Source: CAVXDY01 sp963760715 | Lineage (GTDB): Bacteria; Actinomycetota; Thermoleophilia; Miltoncostaeales; Miltoncostaeaceae | NCBI GenBank assembly: GCA_963760715.1 | Contig: CAVXDY010000003.1 | Span: forward strand, 992,001-1,056,000 | Length of the DNA: 64,000 nucleotides | Direction: 5' to 3' | Part shown: one piece after another, positions 26,139-34,018 of the stretch | How the letters are laid out: each line of letters opens with the position of its first letter | Numbering within the stretch: the stretch's first letter is position 1 | Made by a program: the position numbers and the translations under genes | The notes under the pieces: generated by a model | Database searches by the model: none | What the model was told of the DNA's origin: nothing | The model's input: the letters and a program-made list of their open reading frames with translations, nothing else

Positions 26139-26161
26139 ATTCTGTCCAGTCTGGACAGAAT
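26139..26161. promoter_or_regulatory. Perfect 23-bp palindrome, likely toxin-antitoxin operator
   Basis: Arms ATTCTGTCCAG and CTGGACAGAAT around a central T, located immediately upstream of the antitoxin gene. Phd/YefM antitoxins bind such palindromes to repress their own operon. It overlaps an upstream in-frame ATG (26160), which supports the ATG at 26172 as the real start. Confidence 0.75.
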
Positions 26162-26171
26162 GGAGAGCGCG

Positions 26172-26441
26172 ATGGCCTGGCCGGTGCAGGACGCGAAGCA
26201 GAGATTCAGCAGCCTCGTGGAGGCGGCGAGGGCCGATGGCCCGCAGGTGGTCACCCGCCACGGGCGGGAGGTTGCGGTCGTTCTCTCGGTGGAGGACTAC
26301 CGCGCCCTCGGGGGCGGATCGGTCAAGGACGCCCTCCGTGCCTTCGGTGAGGCGATGGATGACGGCTTCTTGGAGATCCTCGAGGAGGTCGTCGCCGAGA
26401 ACCGCCGCGACATGCCGAGGGAGGTCACGCTGGAGCGATGA
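26172..26441 (+). CDS. Phd/YefM-family antitoxin
   Basis: 89 residues. MAWPVQDAKQRFSSLVEAA and GPQVVTRHGREVAVVLSVEDYRAL are the Phd/YefM DNA-binding and dimerisation domain; the remaining 40 residues, rich in Glu and Asp, form the toxin-neutralising tail. GGAG lies 6 bases before the chosen ATG. The stop overlaps the PIN toxin start by 4 bases (ATGA). Confidence 0.85.
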   Translation: MAWPVQDAKQRFSSLVEAARADGPQVVTRHGREVAVVLSVEDYRALGGGSVKDALRAFGEAMDDGFLEILEEVVAENRRDMPREVTLER

Positions 26442-26857
26442 GGTTCCTCCTCGATACGACCGCCGCGAGTCAGCTGGGGAGAACTCGCGCACCCGCGACG
26501 GCGCGTGGTTGGCTCGATGCGACGCGCGACGAGGACATGGCGATGAGCGTCATGACGCTCGGCGAGCTGCGCCAGGGCATCGAGCGCCTCCGGCCACGCG
26601 ACCCCGAGGCGGCCGAGGTGTTCGAAGCCCGCCTCGGTCAGATCGCGCGAACCCTCGCCGGCCGGGTGATCTCGGTCACCTCCGACATCGCCGAGCGATG
26701 GGGCGAGCTCCAGGCCGCCCGGGGCCCGCTGCCGCTCATCGACTCGCTCATCGCGGCGACCGCCCAGGCCCACGGCCTTCAGGTCGTGACCCGGAACGTC
26801 GCGGATTTCGAGCGCTGCGGGGTCAGGGTGCTCGATCCATGGGCCGGCGACGCATGA
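26438..26857 (+). CDS. vapC: PIN-domain toxin (VapC-like)
   Basis: 139 residues. FLLDTTAASQL supplies the first acidic residue, MSVMTLGELRQGIERL the second (Glu), LIDSLIAATAQAHGLQVVTRNVADF the third and fourth (Asp). This is a complete PIN ribonuclease active site. VapC toxins cleave tRNA or rRNA when the antitoxin decays. Partner of the Phd-type antitoxin just upstream; its own stop overlaps the next gene's ATG by 4 bases. Confidence 0.87.
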   Translation: MRFLLDTTAASQLGRTRAPATARGWLDATRDEDMAMSVMTLGELRQGIERLRPRDPEAAEVFEARLGQIARTLAGRVISVTSDIAERWGELQAARGPLPLIDSLIAATAQAHGLQVVTRNVADFERCGVRVLDPWAGDA

Positions 26858-27111
26858 CGAACCCGATGGGATTGGCGCGGATGACGAGCAAGGGCCAGGT
26901 CACCGTGCCGAAGGCGGTGCGCGACGCGCTCGGGCTCTCGGGCGGCGACCGCGTGAGTTTTCGCGTCAGCGGGGGCAGGGCGATCATCGCCCGGACCCCC
27001 GATCTGCTGGAGCTCGCCGGGAGCGTGGACATACCGCTCGGCAAGCGCGGCACGCCATGGGACGAAGTGCGCCGCTCGGTTCGATCCGAGCGCGCACGGA
27101 GGAGGTCCTGA
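26854..27111 (+). CDS. AbrB/MazE-type antitoxin (orphan)
   Basis: 85 residues with a SpoVT/AbrB swapped-hairpin domain (ARMTSKGQVTVPKAVRDALGLSGGDRVSF) and a C-terminal neutralising tail. ATG overlaps the PIN toxin stop. This fold normally pairs with its own PIN or MazF toxin encoded next; here only a truncated PIN remnant follows (27112-27251), so it may now be orphaned or may act in trans. Confidence 0.82.
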   Translation: MTNPMGLARMTSKGQVTVPKAVRDALGLSGGDRVSFRVSGGRAIIARTPDLLELAGSVDIPLGKRGTPWDEVRRSVRSERARRRS

Positions 27112-27251
27112 GAGCCTCGCCTGGACTTCGCTGAGGCGTATCTCGTCGCCCAGGCCGAGGCGAGTGGGGTCCGCGCATCGCATCGTTCGACCGGAGCATC
27201 GGGCGGGTCGGATCGGTCCACCTCATCACGCCGGGGACCCTGGAGGGTTAG
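27112..27251 (+). pseudogene. C-terminal remnant of a PIN-domain toxin
   Basis: Directly after the AbrB stop the sequence reads LDFAEAYLVAQAEASGV, then, after a one-base shift near 27174, IASFDRSIGRVGSVHLITPGTLEG and a stop. This is the third/fourth-acidic-residue segment and end of a PIN domain (DxxxxA...SFD). Roughly the first two thirds of the toxin are missing. It ends in the four bases shared with the convergent asd stop. A clear relic of the toxin that once paired with the AbrB antitoxin. Confidence 0.7.
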
Positions 27252-28255
27252 AGCCAGCCCCGGGTGACCAGCGACTCGGCGATCTGGACCGCGTTGGTCG
27301 CGGCGCCCTTGCGCAGGTTGTCGCTCACGACCCACAGCACCAGCCCCCGCGGGTGCGAGCTGTCCTCGCGGATGCGGCCCACGAACACCTCGTCGCGCCC
27401 CGTGGCGTCGCGGGCCAGCGGGTAACGGCTGAGGGCGGGCTCGTCCACCAGCACGACCCCGGGGGCCACCATGAGCAGGTTCCGGGCGGCGTCGGCGGTG
27501 ATGTGCTCGGAGGTCTCGATGTGCACCGCCTGGGAGTGGGCGTAGAGCACCGGCACGCGGACGCAGGTGGCGCTGACCGGCAGGTCGGGCAGGCCCAGCA
27601 TCTTGCGGGTCTCGTCGGCGACCTTCTGCTCCTCGCCGGTGTAGCCGTCCTCGCCGAAGTCCCCGATGTGGGGCATCGCGTTGAAGGCGATCGGGTGCGG
27701 ATAGACGGCGGGCTCGGGCTCGTCGCCCGCCAGGTAGCCGGCCGACTGCTCGCGCAGCTCGGTCACGGCGGCCTGGCCGGTGCCGCTCACCGACTGGTAG
27801 CTCGAGACGATCACGCGCTCCAGGCCGACGGCGTCGGCGATCGGCTTCAGCGCCACCACCAGCGGCGCCGCCACGCAGTTGGGGTTGGCGACGATGCCGG
27901 CGTGACCCTCGAGGTCGGCCTCGTTGACCTCCGGGACCACCAGCGGCACGCGGGGGTCCATGCGGTAGGCGCTCGAGTTGTCGATGACCACCGCGCCGGC
28001 CTCGACGGCCGCGGGGGCGAACTGCAGCGAGCGCGACGCGCCGGCCGAGAAGAGCGCGATCTGGATGCCGTCGAACGCGTCGGCGGTCAGGGTGCGCACG
28101 GTGCGGGGACGGCCGAGGTAGTCGAGCTCGATGCCCGCGCTGCGCGACGAGGCCAGCGGCCGCAGCTCGGTGACGGGAAAGCCGCGCTCCTCGAGCACCC
28201 GCAGGATGGTGCCCCCGACGGCGCCCGTGGCGCCGACGACGGCGACGTTAAACAT
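27248..28255 (-). CDS. asd: Aspartate-semialdehyde dehydrogenase
   Basis: 335 residues. NADP Rossmann motif VAVVGATGAVGGTILRVLEERGFP, LFSAGASRS, the catalytic Cys in VANPNCVAAP, the substrate-binding ...VSSYQSVSGTGQAAV, and active-site His in RVPVLYAHSQAVH-type context. It reduces aspartyl phosphate to the semialdehyde in lysine/threonine/methionine synthesis. The ATG lies inside the last codons of lysC (8-base overlap), so the two are translationally coupled. Confidence 0.94.
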   Translation of the reverse strand: MFNVAVVGATGAVGGTILRVLEERGFPVTELRPLASSRSAGIELDYLGRPRTVRTLTADAFDGIQIALFSAGASRSLQFAPAAVEAGAVVIDNSSAYRMDPRVPLVVPEVNEADLEGHAGIVANPNCVAAPLVVALKPIADAVGLERVIVSSYQSVSGTGQAAVTELREQSAGYLAGDEPEPAVYPHPIAFNAMPHIGDFGEDGYTGEEQKVADETRKMLGLPDLPVSATCVRVPVLYAHSQAVHIETSEHITADAARNLLMVAPGVVLVDEPALSRYPLARDATGRDEVFVGRIREDSSHPRGLVLWVVSDNLRKGAATNAVQIAESLVTRGWL

Positions 28256-29498
28256 CGGCCCGCTGGGGGGCCTCCGCCGACTGGCGCCGCGCGGCCTCGC
28301 TGGCGAGGTCGAAGGCGTCGTGCAGCGCCCGCACCGCCCGCTCCACCTCGCGCCGGTCGATCACGACCGTGATGCGGATGGTGCTGGTGTCGATCATCTG
28401 GAGGTTGATCCCCTGCTCGGCGAGCACGCGGAACATCTTGGCGGCGATGCCCGGCTCCGACTTCATGCCCGCCCCGACCAGGGTGACCTTGCCGATCTGG
28501 TCGTCGCTCGTGAGCTCGTCGAAGCCCAGCTCGCCGCGGAGCGACTCGAGCGCCTCCATCGACGTGCGGAGCTCGTCAACCGGCACGGTGAAGGTGACGT
28601 CGGCGCCGCGCTGATCGCTCCCCTGGTTCTGGATGATCGTGTCGACGTTCACGTTCAGGTCGGCCAGGACGGTGAAGATGCGCGCGGCCACGCCGGGGCG
28701 GTTCTCCAGGCCCGCCACGGTGACCTTCGCCTCGTCGCTGCGGTGGGCGAGGCCCGTGACGATCGCCTTCTCCATGTCGGGTGTCTCCTTCGTGATCCAG
28801 GTCCCCTCCTCCGGAAGGAAGGAGGAGCGCACGTGCAGCGGCACGTCGTGGCGGCGGGCGAACTCCACCGACCGTAGCGCGAGCACCTTGGAGCCGGACG
28901 CCGCCATCTCCAGCATCTCCTCGTGGCTCACCAGATGGAGCTTGCGGGCGCCGGGCTCCACGCGCGGGTCGGCGGTGAACACGCCGGTCACGTCCGTGTA
29001 GATCTCGCACACGTCCGCCCCGAGCGCGGCGGCCAGGGCGACGGCGGTGGTGTCGGAGCCGCCCCGTCCGAGCGTGGTGACGTTGCGATCCGTGGAGACG
29101 CCCTGGAAGCCGGCGACCAGCACGATGCGCCCGTCGTCCAGGGCCTCGCGCAGCCGGGTGGCGCGCACCTCGAGGATCTTGGCCTTGGTGTGGGAGCCGT
29201 CGGTGACGATGCCGGCCTGCGAGCCCGTGAACGAGCTCGCCTCGTGGCCGAGGTCGTGCAGGGCCATCGCCATCAGCGCGCACGAGATGCGCTCGCCGGT
29301 GGACAGCAGCATGTCCAGCTCGCGCGGGTCGGGGCGGTCGGAGATCTCCTGCGCCATGGCCAGCAGGCCGTCGGTGGTCTTGCCCCGCGCGGACACCACG
29401 GCCACGACATCGTCGCCGTTCTCGCGCGCCGCGGCGATGCGCCCGGCCACGATCTTGATCTTCTCCGCATCGGCGACCGAGCTGCCGCCGAACTTCAT
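28248..29498 (-). CDS. lysC: Aspartate kinase
   Basis: 416 residues. MKFGGSSVADAEKIK and VVSARGKTTDGLL (kinase domain), GRGGSDTTAVALAAALGAD, YTDVTGVFTADPR, then two ACT domains in the last 160 residues (VTVAGLENRPGVAARIFTVLADL and VTLVGAGMKSEPGIAAKMFRVLAEQGI). ACT domains provide feedback inhibition by lysine and/or threonine. ATG 29498 is chosen as it opens exactly at the conserved MKFGG; the open frame continues far upstream but without homology. First gene of a lysC-asd operon. Confidence 0.93.
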   Translation of the reverse strand: MKFGGSSVADAEKIKIVAGRIAAARENGDDVVAVVSARGKTTDGLLAMAQEISDRPDPRELDMLLSTGERISCALMAMALHDLGHEASSFTGSQAGIVTDGSHTKAKILEVRATRLREALDDGRIVLVAGFQGVSTDRNVTTLGRGGSDTTAVALAAALGADVCEIYTDVTGVFTADPRVEPGARKLHLVSHEEMLEMAASGSKVLALRSVEFARRHDVPLHVRSSFLPEEGTWITKETPDMEKAIVTGLAHRSDEAKVTVAGLENRPGVAARIFTVLADLNVNVDTIIQNQGSDQRGADVTFTVPVDELRTSMEALESLRGELGFDELTSDDQIGKVTLVGAGMKSEPGIAAKMFRVLAEQGINLQMIDTSTIRITVVIDRREVERAVRALHDAFDLASEAARRQSAEAPQRADV

Positions 29499-29590
29499 CG
29501 TCCTCAGGCCGATGACCGCTCCCTCCGCCGTCCTCCGGGCCGACCGGGGAGTGTATCCATGCGGCCCGAACGCCGGCGCCGAGGGGTCTT

Positions 29591-30539
29591 CTAGAGCCAG
29601 CCGGCCCGGCGGAAGCCGAGCACGAGGCCGGCCGCGACCGCGACCTGGAGGACGATCCCGAGGACGAAGAACACCCCGGGTCCGCCCACGTGCTCGACCA
29701 TCCAGCTGAAGTTCTGCCCGAAGAAGCCGGTGATGAAGGTCAGCGGCAGGAAGATCCCGGCGACCGCGGTGAGCTGCTTCATCACCAGGTTGAGCCGGTT
29801 GTTGATCTGCGAGAGGTAGACGTCGGTGGCGCCGGCGAGCAGGTCGCGGTAGCCGTCGATGATCCCGGAGATCCGGATGAGATGGTCCTCGACGTCGCGG
29901 AAGTAGCGCCGGGTCTCGGGCGTGAGCCCGGGAAGGTCGACCGACCCGGACGCGATGCGCGCCATCTGGTCGCGCTGCGGGGCGATCGCGCGCCGAATGG
30001 TGACCAGCTCGCGGCGCATCCCGAAGATCTCCGCGGTGACGCGCTGGTCGGCGCTGTCCCTCGAGCCGGGTCTCGATGGCGGCGATGCGCGCGTCGATGT
30101 CGTCCATCACGGGGAAGAAGCCGTCCACCAGCGCGTCGAGCACGTGGTAGAGCAGGAGCGGGGCGTCGTCGAGCAGCTCCGGCCGCACGTCGCAGCGGCG
30201 CCCGGTCTCGTCGATCGCCGGCGCCTCGTCGCGGTGCACCGTGACCAGATAGTGGTCGGAGTAGAAGATGTGGACCTCGACGAGGCGGTCGTCGTCACCC
30301 GGAGGGGCCGCGCCGAAGGCGACCAGGTAGGTGAACCCGTCGTACTCCTCGACCTTCGCGCGCTGGCCGAACTTCTCCACGTCCTCCAGCGCCAGCGGGT
30401 GGAAGCCGAACACGTCCCGCATCAGCGCGACGTCGGCCGGCTCGATCGCATGGACGTCGAGCCAGAAGACGTCGGTCGAGCGAAGGCGCTCGGCGATCGC
30501 CGCGTCGGAGGCGTCGTCCGACATGTGGTCGCCCACCAT
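29591..30539 (-). pseudogene. corA: CorA-type Mg2+/Co2+ transporter, single-base frameshift
   Basis: The N-terminal cytoplasmic domain (FWLDVHAIEPADVALMRDVFGFHPLALEDVEKFGQRAKVEEY kept in short pieces here) runs to IAAIETRLEG near 30053. The frame then breaks, and continues in another frame as DQRVTAEIFGMRRELVTIRRAI and on to the two C-terminal membrane helices with the family signature (ITGFFGQNF, a GMN-type pore motif variant reading GQN). Removing one G of GAGGGAC at about 30058 restores one protein of about 315 residues. The signature position reads GQN, not GMN, so this is a CorA relative with an altered pore entrance. ATG 30539 or 30524 are both possible starts; GTG overlapping the recR stop is a third. 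Confidence 0.75.
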
Positions 30540-30550
30540 GAGGCGCCGGG

Positions 30551-31141
30551 TCACAGCTCGCGCCGGCCCAGGAGCGCCCGCCCGAGCGTCAGCTCGTCGG
30601 CGTGCTCCAGGTCGGACCCCACCGGCAGGCCGCTGGCGAGGCGCGTGACGCGCACCTTCCCCCGCACGAGATCCGCCAGGTAGAGGGCGGTCGCCTCGCC
30701 CGACATCGTGGGGTTGGTGGCGATGACCAGCTCGACGACGCCGTCGGCCTCGATGCGCGCCACGAGCTCGGTCACGCGCAGGTCCTCCGGGTCGACGCCG
30801 TCGATCGGCGACAGCGCCCCGCCCAGCACGTGGTAGCGGCCCCGGTACTCGTTGGTGCGCTCGATGGGGAGGATCGCCGAGGGCTCCTCGACGGCGCACA
30901 GCAACGAGGGGTCGCGCCGCGGGTCGGCGCAGATCGGGCACAGCTCGGCCTCCGCGAAGCTGAAGCACACCGAGCACGGACGCAGGCGCTCGCTCATGTC
31001 GGCGATGGCGACCGACAGGGCGCGCGCTCGCTCGGGCGGCGCCTTCATCAGGTGGAAGGCCAGGCGCTGGGCGCTGCGCGGGCCGATGCCGGGCAGGCGC
31101 GCGAGCTCGGCCACCAGCCGCTCGATCGAGGGTGTGAGCAC
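30551..31141 (-). CDS. recR: Recombination protein RecR
   Basis: 196 residues. Helix-hairpin-helix (LARLPGIGPRSAQRLAFHLM), zinc finger CSVCFSFAEAELCPICADPRR, and TOPRIM domain (LLCAVEEPSAILPIERTNEYRG...VELVIATNPTMSGEAT). RecR clamps DNA and, with RecF/RecO, loads RecA at gaps. It is third in the conserved dnaX-ebfC-recR order. GTG start. Confidence 0.95.
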   Translation of the reverse strand: MLTPSIERLVAELARLPGIGPRSAQRLAFHLMKAPPERARALSVAIADMSERLRPCSVCFSFAEAELCPICADPRRDPSLLCAVEEPSAILPIERTNEYRGRYHVLGGALSPIDGVDPEDLRVTELVARIEADGVVELVIATNPTMSGEATALYLADLVRGKVRVTRLASGLPVGSDLEHADELTLGRALLGRREL

Positions 31142-31156
31142 TCCGGCGCGGTGGGC

Positions 31157-31477
31157 TTACAGCCCGGGGAGCCCCATGCCCGAGAGGCCGCCGGTGATGG
31201 CGCCGAGGCGGTCCTGCGCCAGCTGCTGCGCCGCCCGCATCGCCTCGTTCACCGCCGCCACGATCACGTCCTGGAGCAGCTCCACGTCGTCGGGGTCGAC
31301 GGCCTCGGGATCGATGGTGATCTCCATCAGCTCGAGGCCCCCGCTCACCCGCGCCGTCACGGCGCCGCCCCCGGCGGACGCGGTCACCGACTCCTGCTGC
31401 AGCTCCATCTGCACGCGCTGCATGTCCTCCTGCATCTTCTGCATCTGCTTCATCATCTTCTGCGGGTTCATCGCCAT
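31157..31477 (-). CDS. ebfC: YbaB/EbfC nucleoid-associated DNA-binding protein
   Basis: 106 residues. N-terminal Met/Gln-rich helix (MNPQKMMKQMQKMQEDMQ), central GGAVTARVSGGLELMEITIDPEAVD strand region and C-terminal helix with AVNEAMRAAQQLAQ, as in all YbaB/EbfC proteins. ATG 31477 gives a 6-base spacing from GGGAGG; ATG 31480 is the alternative. Its start overlaps the dnaX stop. Confidence 0.93.
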   Translation of the reverse strand: MAMNPQKMMKQMQKMQEDMQRVQMELQQESVTASAGGGAVTARVSGGLELMEITIDPEAVDPDDVELLQDVIVAAVNEAMRAAQQLAQDRLGAITGGLSGMGLPGL

Positions 31478-33198
31478 CATCGCCCTCCCGGGTCGCCGCG
31501 CTCGCCGCCTTCCTCGACGGCGCTGAACATGGTCTTCAGGTCCTCGAGCAGTGCGTCGTCGTCGCGGGGCGCCGGCGCGCCCCCCGCGGCCTCCGTGCTC
31601 ACCGGAGCCCCGGCCTGGAAGTCCACCTCCAGCGTGCGCCCCACCACGGCCGTGACGGCGGCCCGCACCCGCTCGCGGTGCTCGGGCTTCCCCAGCATCT
31701 CGGCGCGCATCGGGCTGGTGACCGTGACCCCGAGGGTCCGCTCGTCCACCGCCGCCGGGCGGGACCCGTCGAGGAACCCGCGCGTGGGCGGCGCGTCGCG
31801 CTCGAGCGCCTCGAGCACGCGCGGCCACAGGCGGTGGAGATGCGCGAGGTCCACCTCGACGGGCTGCCCGGGCGGATCGTGAGCCGGGGGCGGAGGCGGG
31901 GCGGGCGCCGCCGGCGCGGGCGCGGGAACGACCGCCGGCAGCTCGCCCTCGAGCACCACGTGGCTGGCCGGCGGCGCCGGCGCGTGCACCGCCACCGCGA
32001 GCGGCGGGGGAGCAGGCGGGGCGCTCACGGCCCGCGGCGCCGCGGACTCGAGCGCCTCGACGCGCGCGGCGAGGGCCCCGGCGCTCGCGTCGAGCGCGGG
32101 CCGCGCCAGGCGCGCGGCCACCAGCTCGAGCTGCAGGCGCGGATCGGCCCCCCCGTGGCGGATGCGCAGCTGGGCGTCGGAGAGCAGGTCGAGGCCGCGC
32201 ACCACCTGCGCGTCGGGGAGCTGGTTGGCCTGGGCCTGGAGCCGCGCGATCTCCTCCGGGGAGAACGACCACTCGTCGCGCGGGCGGGCGCCCTGCTGGA
32301 GAAGGCACAGGTAGCGCAGGTGGTTCACCAGCCCGCGCATCGCCTGCTCGGGGTCGACCGGCCCGTCGAGGACCGTCTCCAGCAGCTCGAAGCCCCCGGC
32401 CGCGTCGCCGCCGGCCATGAGGTCGACCAGCTCGAAGATCGTCTCGCGCGCCACGGCGCCCAGCAGCTCGAGCGCGTCCGAGGCCTCGACCCGGTTGTCG
32501 GCGTAGGTCGCGATCTGGTCGAGCAGGCCGAGCGCGTCGCGATACGACCCGTCGGCCGCGCGCGCGAGGATGTCGAGCGCCGCCTCGGAGGTCTGGATGT
32601 CCTCGGCGCGCGCCACCCGGTCGAGCACCTTCACCAGCGCCGGCAGGCCCGGCTTGCGCAGCACGTAGTGCTGGAGCCGCGAGCGGATGGTGCCCAGGAT
32701 CTCCCAGGGGTGCGTCGTGCACAGGATCACCACCAGGTGGGGCGGCGGCTCCTCGAGCGTCTTCAGCAGCGCGCTGGCCGCCTGGTCCTGGATCTGGTGG
32801 GCCTCGTCCATGATCGTGATGCGGTACCGGCACGCCACCGGCGCGTAGCGCACGGTCTCGAGCCACTCGCGCATCTCGTCGATGCGGCGCGCGCTCGAGG
32901 CGGCGTCCACCTCCACCACGTCCATCCAGTCCGGCTGCCCGGTGCGGCGGCACGAGTCGCAGGTGCCGCACGGCTCGGCCGTGGGAGCCGGGAACGACTG
33001 GCAGTTCAGGCAGCGCGCCAGGATGCGCGCCGTCGTGGTCTTCCCGGTCCCGCGCGGGCCCGAGAAGAGGTACCCCTGAGCGGGCCGCCCCGAGCGCAGC
33101 GCGTTGCCGAGCGCGCGCGCCACGTGGTCCTGCCCCACCATGTCCGCGAAGACCGCCGGACGATGGCGGTTGTAGAGGCTGGCCCCGCTGTCCGTCAA
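31477..33198 (-). CDS. dnaX: DNA polymerase III subunit gamma/tau
   Basis: 573 residues from the proposed TTG. LYNRHRPAVFADMVGQDHV opening, Walker A GPRGTGKTTTARIL, four-Cys zinc module (CLNCQSF...CGTCDSC), Walker B-like ITIMDEAHQI, sensor 1 and SRL (usually SRC) motif, then a Pro/Ala-rich linker and a C-terminal tau-like domain. It loads the beta clamp and organises the replisome. The start is placed at TTG 33198, six bases after the end of the SRP RNA; longer frames would enter the RNA. No A AAA AAG slippery heptamer is seen, so a short gamma form by frameshifting is unlikely. Confidence 0.93.
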   Translation of the reverse strand: MTDSGASLYNRHRPAVFADMVGQDHVARALGNALRSGRPAQGYLFSGPRGTGKTTTARILARCLNCQSFPAPTAEPCGTCDSCRRTGQPDWMDVVEVDAASSARRIDEMREWLETVRYAPVACRYRITIMDEAHQIQDQAASALLKTLEEPPPHLVVILCTTHPWEILGTIRSRLQHYVLRKPGLPALVKVLDRVARAEDIQTSEAALDILARAADGSYRDALGLLDQIATYADNRVEASDALELLGAVARETIFELVDLMAGGDAAGGFELLETVLDGPVDPEQAMRGLVNHLRYLCLLQQGARPRDEWSFSPEEIARLQAQANQLPDAQVVRGLDLLSDAQLRIRHGGADPRLQLELVAARLARPALDASAGALAARVEALESAAPRAVSAPPAPPPLAVAVHAPAPPASHVVLEGELPAVVPAPAPAAPAPPPPPAHDPPGQPVEVDLAHLHRLWPRVLEALERDAPPTRGFLDGSRPAAVDERTLGVTVTSPMRAEMLGKPEHRERVRAAVTAVVGRTLEVDFQAGAPVSTEAAGGAPAPRDDDALLEDLKTMFSAVEEGGERGDPGGR

Positions 33199-33203
33199 CT
33201 CAA

Positions 33204-33480
33204 CGTGACCGTGCACCCGTCGTCGAGACGCAATTCCAGAGTGGACCCCGAGCCGCTTGCTCCGGCGAGGTTGCCCCACTGCGCGTGGGCGTTTCCGCTT
33301 AAGGCTGCTTCCTTCCGGACCTGACCTGGTTCGCGGTCGCCCACCGAATGGGACCTCGCCATCAACGCCGCTCTACTCGTTGCCGAACCTCTGGGATCGG
33401 CCCCTCGGACGGGAATTGAGCCCCGCTGTAGCGGATTGCGGGTACAGGGCACCGCTAGCTCCCCGCCTAGCACGGTCACC
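33204..33480 (-). ncRNA. ffs: Large bacterial signal recognition particle RNA (Alu domain plus S domain)
   Basis: About 277 bases. The 5' Alu domain carries the block GTGCTAGGCGGGGAG...AGCGGTGCCCTGTA (minus strand, 33472-33441), nearly the same as in the long scRNA of Bacillus. The S domain has AGGTCCGGAAGGAAGCAGC (33322-33304), the Ffh-binding helix 8 with its GGAA tetraloop. The 5' GTGACCGTGC and 3' GCACGGTCAC ends form a perfect 10-bp closing stem, fixing both termini within a base or two; GGCGAGGT/ACCTCGCC closes the S-domain arm at 33360/33264. A TATCCT box (33491-33486) sits 5 bases before the 5' end. It acts with Ffh/FtsY in co-translational membrane targeting. Confidence 0.93.
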
Positions 33481-33485
33481 AGCCG

Positions 33486-33491
33486 AGGATA
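33486..33491 (-). promoter_or_regulatory. -10 box of the SRP RNA (TATCCT)
   Basis: TATCCT stands 5 bases before the predicted first base of the RNA at 33480, the normal distance to a transcription start. Confidence 0.6.
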
Positions 33492-33556
33492 GTCCACCGG
33501 GGAGCCACGTGCGACCCACCCCCGGTGCTCCGGCGGGGCCGGCGGCCACCGAGTGG

Positions 33557-33844
33557 CTAGCGGTTCCGCCCGCGCCGGCCGAGGCGCAGCCGCGGCCCGA
33601 GCCGCTCACCCCGCTGGCGCGCTCCGGTGGCCCCGAAGAAGGCCGCGACGCCGCCGCCGATCATGGCGGTGCTGAACGCGAGATAGAGCCATCCGATGGC
33701 GCCCGTCCCCTGGCCGGCGGCCTCGAAGATGAGCCACATCACCGAGCCCCAGACCGCGCCCAGGCCGACGCCGGTGAGCACGGTGAGGACGCGCGAGGGC
33801 GGGCGGGTCGGTCGCGCGCGGGGGGGTGCGGTCTTCTTGCTCAC
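33557..33844 (-). CDS. Small membrane protein of unknown function
   Basis: 95 residues: a basic N terminus (KKTAPPRARPTRPPSR), two hydrophobic helices (VLTVLTGVGLGAVWGSVMWLIF and IGWLYLAFSTAMIGGGVAAFFG) and an Arg-rich tail. GTG start with a TAGACT -10 box 10 bases upstream (33860-33855). No family recognised. It is transcribed towards the SRP RNA gene from 76 bases away. Confidence 0.6.
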   Translation of the reverse strand: MSKKTAPPRARPTRPPSRVLTVLTGVGLGAVWGSVMWLIFEAAGQGTGAIGWLYLAFSTAMIGGGVAAFFGATGARQRGERLGPRLRLGRRGRNR

Positions 33845-33854
33845 GGTCGGGGCG

Positions 33855-33860
33855 AGTCTA
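33855..33860 (-). promoter_or_regulatory. -10 box (TAGACT)
   Basis: TAGACT 10 bases before the GTG at 33844 on the minus strand. Confidence 0.45.
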
Positions 33861-34018
33861 GTCGACGGCCCTCGTGCCGAATCGCACGACGCCGATCCCG
33901 CTCGTTGCGTGAATCGCCCGGGGGGGAGATCCGATCGGCCCGATGGGACGTATTGGCGCGTGAATCCCGGAACCGGGCGGCATCCCGCGACGGGAACAAG
34001 CGAATCGAAAGGACCCAC

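Noticed and set aside
31477..33198. Programmed frameshift in dnaX producing a short gamma subunit
   Set aside because: No A AAA AAG-type slippery heptamer with downstream stem was seen in this GC-rich gene.
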